From JADYYB01 sp964402985 (GTDB taxonomy: Bacteria > Pseudomonadota > Alphaproteobacteria > Rhizobiales > Kaistiaceae), in the NCBI GenBank assembly GCA_964402985.1, contig CAYOET010000207.1:1-12022 (forward strand): DNA of 12,022 nt, given 5' to 3'. The notes under the pieces were generated by a model. The model made no database searches and was not told the DNA's origin. It saw only the letters and a list, made by a program, of their open reading frames with translations. Within the stretch, counting starts at the first letter, position 1, and each line of letters starts with the position of its first letter. The translations under genes were made by a program, and so were the position numbers. This document shows positions 7,676 to 12,022 of the stretch, one piece after another.

Positions 7676-8290
7676 CTACCGGCGCGAGTATTTGCCGACG
7701 ATCACGTGGCAGCGCGGCCATTCGGTGCGGGGAAGCGCGAAGCGTTTGGCAGGGTTGAACTGCTCGAGTGTCCATTCGCTGGCGCCAGCGCGCACCAGGC
7801 GCTTGAGGATCGCCGCAACGTCTGAACCGATCTCGCGGAAGACGAGGACGTCGTCGCCGTTGCGGAAGGGGAGGTGCGGGTTGACGAGCGCGAGGTCGCC
7901 CTGTTCGAAGGCGGGGCTCATCGAGTCGCCGACGATGTACATCGCGTAGCCGTCTTTGACGGTGGCGAGCGGGTCGGGGCGGGCGACATAGTCGATGGGA
8001 TCGTAGGTGATGATCATCTCCCCGGGGCCGCCTTGCGCGGAGGCGTAGATAGGGAGGTCGCCCTGAGCCACGGCGAAGTTTCGCGGCACGATCTCGGTCG
8101 GCACGACGGTCAAGCGCGGTGGGTCGAGGCCAAGGACCTGTAGAATGCTGGAGAGGGCGCGACTGTGCTTGGTCACGCCGCTCTCGACGCGGTCGACCGT
8201 CTGCTGGGTGGTGTTGGCGAGTTCGGCGAGACGGGCCTGGGAGAGGCCCATATCCTCGCGCCGCCGCCTGATGTCGTCGGGCTCAACCAT
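7676..8290 (-). CDS. CI-like phage repressor, HTH plus peptidase S24 domain
   Basis: 204 residues from the ATG at 8290, with GAGGG nine bases upstream. Residues about 5-55 are a Cro/CI helix-turn-helix (IRRRREDMGLSQARLAELANTTQQTVDRVESG). Residues about 78-200 are a LexA/CI-type S24 domain with catalytic Ser123 in VGDSMSPAFEQGD and Lys163 in AAILKRLVR. It should bind the operators in the gap before cro and keep the rightward genes off. The position where CI and LexA proteins are normally cut (Ala-Gly) reads YASAQGGPG (residues 82-90) here, so the classic Ala-Gly pair is Gln-Gly; self-cleavage on DNA damage is therefore uncertain. It is transcribed divergently from the Cro-like gene, as in lambdoid immunity regions. 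A chromosomal S24 regulator is the alternative, but the cro partner and operators favour a phage origin. Confidence 0.9.
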   Translation of the reverse strand: MVEPDDIRRRREDMGLSQARLAELANTTQQTVDRVESGVTKHSRALSSILQVLGLDPPRLTVVPTEIVPRNFAVAQGDLPIYASAQGGPGEMIITYDPIDYVARPDPLATVKDGYAMYIVGDSMSPAFEQGDLALVNPHLPFRNGDDVLVFREIGSDVAAILKRLVRAGASEWTLEQFNPAKRFALPRTEWPRCHVIVGKYSRR

Positions 8291-8314
8291 GCGTACTGAC
8301 CCTCACTCTAGGCA

Positions 8315-8330
8315 GGCCGGTCGTCCGGCC
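8315..8330. promoter_or_regulatory. GC-rich hairpin in the repressor mRNA leader
   Basis: GGCCGG (8315-8320) and CCGGCC (8325-8330) flank the loop TCGT. If the leftward promoter below is right, this hairpin lies in the short leader of the repressor mRNA, about 10 bases before its ribosome site (8304-8300). It has no T-tract and may tune translation or be chance. Confidence 0.35.
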
Positions 8331-8348
8331 GCGGGGGTGAACAGAAGC

Positions 8349-8377
8349 CCGATAACACATGGATGTGTCGTAATCAA
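8349..8377 (-). promoter_or_regulatory. Leftward promoter of the repressor gene
   Basis: Reading leftward there is TTGATT (8377-8372), a 17-base spacer and TATCGG (8354-8349). The spacer contains the palindrome ACACAT-GG-ATGTGT (8355-8368). The expected RNA start near 8342 gives a leader of about 50 bases with a ribosome site. The -10 is weak. The assignment rests on the mirror symmetry with the rightward promoter. Confidence 0.5.
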
Positions 8378-8421
8378 CCGATTTCGGTACGAAATGGGTT
8401 GACGTGTACGCATAAGTGTGT
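8355..8421. promoter_or_regulatory. Three-site operator region between repressor and cro
   Basis: The central site is a near-perfect palindrome at 8374-8402: TCAACC and ATTTCG on the left, GTA in the middle, CGAAAT and GGTTGA on the right, with a single mismatched G/G pair. Its outer arms are part of the two -35 elements. Two flanking sites, ACACATGGATGTGT (8355-8368) and ACGCATAAGTGTGT (8408-8421), are related to each other, and their centres lie exactly 26.5 bp to either side of the central one. Each flanking site fills a promoter spacer. Confidence 0.7.
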
Positions 8422-8427
8422 TGTATT
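8399..8427 (+). promoter_or_regulatory. Rightward promoter of cro
   Basis: TTGACG (8399-8404), a 17-base spacer and TGTATT (8422-8427). The -10 position is the exact mirror image of the leftward -10 around 8388. RNA would start about seven bases after the -10, at the A of the ATG at 8434, so the message would be leaderless. Confidence 0.55.
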
Positions 8428-8433
8428 CTGTCC

Positions 8434-8724
8434 ATGACGAACAGCGTGGTACGCGAGGCAATGGAGTGGGCAATCCGGATCGCCGGATCGGAGCGAAAGC
8501 TCGCCAAGCTCGCCGGCTTTTCCCAGAACGCGATCTGGCACGCCAAGAAGGAAGGCCGCGTCACCGGGCGGCTGGCGCTCGCGGTAGAGGCGGCGACCGG
8601 CGGACGGGTCGCCCGGCATCGGCTTTGTCCGAGCCTCTTCGAGCCGCCGATCAAGGCGGAGCGGATCGTGGATACGGGCCGCATCTCCCTGGTTGGCACT
8701 ACTATGTCACGGATGCGAACCTAG
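8434..8724 (+). CDS. Cro/YdaS-like helix-turn-helix regulator
   Basis: 96 residues from the ATG at 8434; no ribosome site precedes it, but the predicted transcript starts at this ATG. An in-frame ATG at 8461 preceded by GAGG is an alternative. The fold is that of Cro/YdaS proteins: AMEWAIRIAGSERKLAKLAGFSQNAIWHAKKEG (helix-turn-helix, residues about 10-41), then RLALAVEAATGGRVARHRLCPSLFEPP, whose 'ATGG.V.RH.L.PSLF' block is typical of the YdaS family. Divergent from the CI-like gene, it should act as the opposing regulator of the switch. The last part, after about residue 84 (ISLVGTTMSRMRT), lies in DNA that in another frame continues the toxin-like sequence. The natural end has probably been replaced at a recombination joint, leaving the DNA-binding part intact. 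Confidence 0.8.
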   Translation: MTNSVVREAMEWAIRIAGSERKLAKLAGFSQNAIWHAKKEGRVTGRLALAVEAATGGRVARHRLCPSLFEPPIKAERIVDTGRISLVGTTMSRMRT

Positions 8725-8759
8725 TTTGCCCTGCAGAGCTGGCATGCACAGAGGAGGAA

Positions 8760-9137
8760 ATGGCGGAATATCTGGCGAGGTTCACAGTTCCCGGATGGGA
8801 TCCGAACAACCCTGTCGTTGATCGGGGCCGCTATCCCGTGTACGATCCGAGGAACGATATTTTCGCCGGCGAAGTCCGGGTCGCTATATCAAATGGCGGC
8901 CTGACCAATATCAACTCGACCTTACCTGGGCAAGTCTTCCACGATGGGCAAGTTGTCCGGAGTTTAGTGCGGAATGCGGCGGGCGATTGGTTCGTCATCA
9001 CTGAGGGGTTTGGCAATAATCCCAATGGTTTCTATAATGGGCTGAATAAGGAGGCCGGGCCCGTCTTATTCAACTACATCGATAGGCAGATGTACAAGTA
9101 TATAATGGAGGATCGAATGCCCAAGATCGAGCCTTGA
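8760..9137 (+). CDS. Toxin-like C-terminal domain fragment (polymorphic toxin type)
   Basis: 125 residues from the only ATG available (8760); AGGAGG lies just two bases ahead, closer than usual. The coding frame is open and protein-like further upstream to about 8690 (GWHYYVTDANLVCPAELACTEEE), so the ATG is probably not the original start and the piece was once part of a larger protein. The layout 'CTEEEMAEYLARFTVPG.DP', 'YPVYDPRNDIFAGEVRV', 'TNINSTLPGQVFHDGQVVRSLVRNAAGDWFVITEGFGNN' and 'LNKEAGPVLFNYIDRQM' resembles, from memory, C-terminal regions of Rhs/contact-dependent polymorphic toxins; I cannot name a Pfam family or an activity. There is no signal peptide or membrane helix. It is followed after one base by a secreted-protein gene, as toxin genes are by immunity genes. 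The gene call is fairly secure, the function an inference. Confidence 0.6.
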   Translation: MAEYLARFTVPGWDPNNPVVDRGRYPVYDPRNDIFAGEVRVAISNGGLTNINSTLPGQVFHDGQVVRSLVRNAAGDWFVITEGFGNNPNGFYNGLNKEAGPVLFNYIDRQMYKYIMEDRMPKIEP

Positions 9138-9138
9138 G

Positions 9139-9579
9139 ATGCGCCGCTGGAGTTTTGCGATAATCGCTGGCGTAGTCGCCTTTTTCCGTTCGACGGCCCT
9201 ATCCGGTGTTGCTTTGGCGGCTCCGTCCTACCCAATACTACCATTGCGGACCGTTATAGTAGAAGTCCCTGAAGTATCTCGGCCGGAGTTTTTTCAGCGG
9301 CTTCAGGAGTTCTCTGACAGTTACGCCTTCAGCATCAGAATAGCCCCCAACCGCCCCGACATTCCGAGCTTTCTTATCTATCTCGAACGTGCGGACACGA
9401 CGGTAATAGGGACAAATTTCGACGTTATTGACTATGCGATAGTCCTTGATACGTTCGAGTTGAGCTTTTATCCGAACGGCGATGATCCCGTCGGCGTGGA
9501 GGCCGTAGACGAAATGGTTGGTGGGCTGACAAGACTTCTAGGAACCGGGGGAGGCTGGACAGTATTGGCGGTCGAGTAG
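9139..9579 (+). CDS. Exported unknown protein, candidate immunity partner
   Basis: 146 residues from the ATG at 9139, one base after the stop of the toxin-like gene (TGAGATG), so translation is probably coupled. Residues 1-27 form a clear signal peptide (MRRWSF, a hydrophobic stretch, ending GVALA before APSYP), so the protein should be exported to the periplasm. The mature part, about 119 residues, is acidic with alternating strands (RTVIVEVPEVSRPEFFQRLQEFSDSYAFSIRIAPNRPDIPSFLIYLERADTTVIGTNF) and no Cys. I do not recognise a family. Its small size, export, low pI-type composition and position right behind the toxin-like gene fit an immunity protein that acts outside the cytoplasm. An unrelated passenger gene is possible. 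Confidence 0.65.
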   Translation: MRRWSFAIIAGVVAFFRSTALSGVALAAPSYPILPLRTVIVEVPEVSRPEFFQRLQEFSDSYAFSIRIAPNRPDIPSFLIYLERADTTVIGTNFDVIDYAIVLDTFELSFYPNGDDPVGVEAVDEMVGGLTRLLGTGGGWTVLAVE

Positions 9580-9663
9580 CGAGGTGGCTCGTTGATGTAA
9601 CCGGCAAAGGGCGCGTCATTCATCGGCGCGGCGGAAGGGAAAGATCGAGGCTTTCCTCGCTCG

Positions 9664-10176
9664 TTATAGGATCGGTTTGTTGGAGCACATTCGAAGAGAA
9701 AATAGGGCGCTATCGTTGAAACCGACGATGGCGTGCACCAGGTTGTCGTAGCGATCTATGTCAACGACAAGCGCGAATGCGTCAGGGCGGAGATCACAGA
9801 TACTTATCGAGACGCTCGAGTAACCTTCTGTCTTATGGGACTTTGCCGCGCCCAGCGTCTTCTCATTTGGTCCCGAGGGTGAGGCTTTTTCGCAATTGGT
9901 AACAGCGAGTGGGGCGGCTACCGAACCCCTGTCGCAGTCGACCAAAGTTGCCGATTCGTGCTTTTTGGCCCTCGGATGATTTTTCAACGCCGAGGTGGCA
10001 GCGGCCAAGACCACCTGGGACCCGTTGAGTCTGCCTAACGGGAATGGAAACGAGCTGGGGCGAGCTCCGATGCGACGGACTCGTAAGAGCCGTGCGTACT
10101 CATGGACATATTCTGGAGTCTTAAGCCGCCACTCAGTGTCGCAGTGGCAGTGGCCAAGTCGAGCCCACGTCGTCAT
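9664..10176 (-). CDS. Hypothetical protein, start uncertain
   Basis: Up to 170 residues if the ATG at 10176 is used, which would overlap the membrane-protein gene upstream by 44 bases; no good ribosome site is seen and the true start may lie further in. Only the last part reads convincingly as protein (SVSISICDLRPDAFALVVDIDRYDNLVHAIVGFNDSALFSLRMC). The first 60 residues are Arg- and Pro-rich and may be non-coding. No known family, signal peptide or membrane helix is recognised. The frame may be a decayed gene. No rightward frame in this stretch is better. Confidence 0.35.
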   Translation of the reverse strand: MTTWARLGHCHCDTEWRLKTPEYVHEYARLLRVRRIGARPSSFPFPLGRLNGSQVVLAAATSALKNHPRAKKHESATLVDCDRGSVAAPLAVTNCEKASPSGPNEKTLGAAKSHKTEGYSSVSISICDLRPDAFALVVDIDRYDNLVHAIVGFNDSALFSLRMCSNKPIL

Positions 10177-10558
10177 CGAGGGCTGCGGAGCAAGAATAGA
10201 TTAGTAAGCCTACTACTCCCAGGGCGGCGGCGATGCCCACCTTGGTGCGAAGTGTCGATAGAGGGCCGGGGCCGCCCCCAAACGCTACGACGGCCACCGG
10301 AAAGGCGAAAATCACGTTCGTCAGCACGATTGCGCTCGCGACGCGCCCTCGCGCCGAGCCCATGACTGAACCGATCACGGCTCCCGCGAGAACGATCAGA
10401 GAGGCAACGCAAAACAGAAACGCAGTGAGCAGACTTCGTTGCCGCTCCGCGGGGGGCGAGCGAAGCGCATCACGAATGGATAATGGACCTGCGAAGACGA
10501 AGAACGTCAGCAGGTATCCGACAAAGATCGTTCTAATTCCGGAAAGTAGATCGAGCAT
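10133..10558 (-). CDS. Small four-helix membrane protein of unknown function
   Basis: 141 residues from the ATG at 10558; a longer form to 10708 would add 50 residues unlike a membrane protein, and only a weak GGAA lies before the chosen ATG. Four hydrophobic stretches are evident: LLSGIRTIFVGYLLTFFVFAG, LLTAFLFCVASLIVLAGAVIG, VASAIVLTNVIFAFPVAVVAF and VGIAAALGVVGLLIYSCSAAL. They are separated by short charged loops such as RSPPAERQR and GSARGR. It is thus an inner-membrane protein with both ends probably in the cytoplasm. No family is recognised. The regular hydrophobic pattern makes it a real gene rather than a chance frame. It is AT-richer than the housekeeping genes and reads against the portal gene. 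Confidence 0.65.
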   Translation of the reverse strand: MLDLLSGIRTIFVGYLLTFFVFAGPLSIRDALRSPPAERQRSLLTAFLFCVASLIVLAGAVIGSVMGSARGRVASAIVLTNVIFAFPVAVVAFGGGPGPLSTLRTKVGIAAALGVVGLLIYSCSAALDDDVGSTWPLPLRH

Positions 10559-10727
10559 CGGTTTCGTTCCGAGAGCCGCGACCGAAACACCCCGGTCGCA
10601 TCCCGAGCTCAGCCGGTAACACGATCGGGAAAGGCCGCGCAAACCTGCGGCAGAGAGTTCTTCCAAAGTCAGCTGCATCGCTTTGTTAGCTGCGCTGACG
10701 AGTGCCACTTATCCACGAGGGCCATGA

Positions 10728-12022
10728 ATGAGCGAACTCGATGGTGCCTCGGGCACCTATGACAGCCGTGCGTCCGCGGACGAGGCGAGCAAGGAGAAGG
10801 GCGGGGATGCGGCCTTCGTGCGGATGTGGCTCGATGCGATCGAGACCGCGTCGGTCGAGGAGAAGGATTGGCGGAGCGAGGCCGAGGACGCGGCGCGCGC
10901 CTATCGCGGCGAGCGAGTGAGCGGGCAGCGCGAGTTCAACATCTTCCACGCCAATGTCGAGACGATCGTGCCGGCGCTCTACAACTCGACGCCGATCCCG
11001 GACGTGCGGCGGCGCTACTCCGATGCGGATCCCGCCGGCAAGGAAGTGGCCGACGTCCTCGAGCGGGCGCTCTCCTACGCGGTCGACAGCTACGACTTCG
11101 ATGCCAGCATGCATGCCGCGATCAAGGACATGCAGATCGCCGGGCGCGGGGTGGTGAGGGTTCGCTATCTGCCCTATCTCGACGATGACGGGGAGGAGGT
11201 GACCTACCAGGAGGTCACCTGCGAGCACGTACCCTGGCAGCACTTCCGGCACGGGCCGGCCAACGACTGGGCAAGCGTGCCGTGGATCGCCTTCGAGCAT
11301 TTCCTGACCAAGGACGATCTCATGGTCCTTGCGCCGGAGATCGTGGACAAGGTGCCGCTCAACTATGCCGGCACGAGCGCCTCGCCGGACGACAGGCAGG
11401 ACGGGCGGAACGACATCTTCCGGCGAGCTCGGGTGTGGGAGATTTGGGACAAGCGGACGCGGCGGGTGATCTTCGTCTCGCCGGACCTTGCGGAAAGCGC
11501 GCTCAAGGTCGAGGACGATCCGCTCGACCTCGACGACTTCTTTCCGGTGCCGCGGCCGCTGCAGGCGATCGCGCCGCATGACGGGCTGGTCCCGATCGCG
11601 CCGCTCTCCATCTACAAGGACCTCGTCAGCGAGCTGAACGAGATCACGCGGCGGATCACCAGGCTGGTGCGGCAGCTCCGTCCGCGCGGGGCGTATCCGG
11701 GGACCGCCGACGATCTCAAGAAGATCGCCGAGGCGGACGACGGAGAGCTGGTGCCGCTGTCGAGCGCCGACCTCATGGCCTTCGCAAGCTCGCCGGGCGG
11801 CTTCGACCGGATGATCGCGTGGTGGCCGCTGCAGCCGATCGTCGGCGCGATCCACGAGCTCTTCGTGCAGCGCGAGGCGACCAAGCAGGCGATCTACGAG
11901 GTCACCGGCATCGCCGACATCCTGCGCGGCGCGACCAATCCACATGAGACGCTCGGGGCGCAGGAGCTCAAGGCGGCCTGGGGGTCGCTGCGCATCCAGC
12001 GCCAGCAGGTCGACGTCGCGCG
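10728..12022 (+). CDS. Phage portal protein, P22-like, 5' part
   Basis: 431 codons are visible and the frame runs off the right edge; P22 portal is 725 residues. The ATG at 10728 is preceded by GAGGG with a six-base spacer; an ATG four bases earlier is in another frame. The portal forms the dodecameric ring at one capsid vertex through which DNA enters and leaves. Supporting segments are FVRMWLDAIETASVEEKDWRSEAEDAARAYRG at the start, FNIFHANVETIVPALYNSTPIPDVRRRY, the long central part EHVPWQHFRHGPANDWASVPWIAFEHFLTKDDL, and the conserved YEVTGIADILRGATNPHETLGAQELKAAWGSLRIQRQQ near the visible end. Codon use is again strongly G/C-ending. A terminase gene would normally come just before; here two unknown leftward genes precede it. 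Confidence 0.88.
   Translation, partial: MSELDGASGTYDSRASADEASKEKGGDAAFVRMWLDAIETASVEEKDWRSEAEDAARAYRGERVSGQREFNIFHANVETIVPALYNSTPIPDVRRRYSDADPAGKEVADVLERALSYAVDSYDFDASMHAAIKDMQIAGRGVVRVRYLPYLDDDGEEVTYQEVTCEHVPWQHFRHGPANDWASVPWIAFEHFLTKDDLMVLAPEIVDKVPLNYAGTSASPDDRQDGRNDIFRRARVWEIWDKRTRRVIFVSPDLAESALKVEDDPLDLDDFFPVPRPLQAIAPHDGLVPIAPLSIYKDLVSELNEITRRITRLVRQLRPRGAYPGTADDLKKIAEADDGELVPLSSADLMAFASSPGGFDRMIAWWPLQPIVGAIHELFVQREATKQAIYEVTGIADILRGATNPHETLGAQELKAAWGSLRIQRQQVDVA

Larger units (their letters stand above)
8690..10560. other. AT-richer foreign cassette inside the phage region
   Basis: Sample 60-base rows at 8881, 9001 and 9241 hold 50-52% G+C, against about 70% in a row of fabH. The shift starts near the end of cro and lasts to the gap before the portal gene, becoming less extreme after about 9650. 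The genes here (8760-10558) have mixed codon use with many A/T-ending codons. No transposase or flanking repeat was seen, so the way it was acquired is unknown. Confidence 0.6.
7142..12022. mobile_element. Prophage-like / accessory region beginning at tRNA-Pro
   Basis: Everything right of the tRNA differs from the housekeeping block: a CI-like repressor, a Cro-like gene with operators, AT-richer unknown genes and a phage portal gene that leaves the window. No integrase, terminase or replication gene is visible, so the left boundary at the tRNA is an inference and the element may be decayed or mosaic. Confidence 0.55.

Noticed and set aside
10610..10692. A possible integron attC-like structure (GGTAAC ... 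GTTAGCT) before the portal gene
   Set aside because: The core boxes do not meet the usual GTTRRRY/RYYYAAC pattern and the pairing is weak; no integrase is in the window.
10686..11945. A 419-residue leftward open frame opposite the portal gene
   Set aside because: It is Arg/His/Pro-rich, has no family motif and is the mirror of a recognisable portal gene in high-G+C DNA.

Overview
The window (about 12 kb, roughly two-thirds G+C) looks like a chromosome segment of an alphaproteobacterium, probably of the Rhizobiales/Rhodospirillales type. The reasons are the gene order bamE / cytochrome bc1 chaperone / yceD (DUF177) / plsX / fabH / ihfA / merR, a K+-independent membrane pyrophosphatase and a DUF1194 protein. 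No organism name can be read from the sequence itself.

Left part (1-6944), housekeeping. The 3' end of hppA (proton-pumping pyrophosphatase) runs rightward. It meets a leftward DUF1194 gene (periplasmic VWA-type protein), and the two stop codons lie in the two arms of one perfect inverted repeat. The outer-membrane assembly lipoprotein gene bamE lies upstream of DUF1194 on the same strand. Divergent from bamE runs a tight rightward series: bc1 chaperone, yceD, plsX, fabH, with stop/start overlaps at two of the three junctions and 4 bp at the third. After a 209-bp gap with its own promoter come ihfA and an overlapping MerR-type regulator. plsX and fabH feed phospholipid and fatty acid synthesis.

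Middle (6945-7186): a promoter and a complete tRNA-Pro(GGG) gene with encoded CCA. Everything to its right is unlike the left part, so the tRNA is a plausible integration site, although no integrase is visible.

Right part (7187-12022), phage-like and mosaic. It holds a leftward small unknown gene, a leftward CI-like S24 repressor and a rightward Cro/YdaS-like gene. The two regulators are separated by a strikingly symmetric operator/promoter region. A stretch of about 50-58% G+C (about 8690-10560) interrupts the phage module. It carries a pair of genes that look like the C-terminal end of a polymorphic toxin with a secreted immunity-type partner, then two leftward unknown genes, one of them a membrane protein. 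High G+C returns with a P22-like phage portal gene that runs off the right edge. Terminase, replication and integrase genes are absent from this window, so the phage region is a mosaic or decayed, or continues beyond the edge.

The most interesting parts are the symmetric CI/Cro switch with a predicted leaderless cro, a second promoter sharing its 12-base core motif, and the orphan toxin-immunity-like cassette joined to the end of cro.
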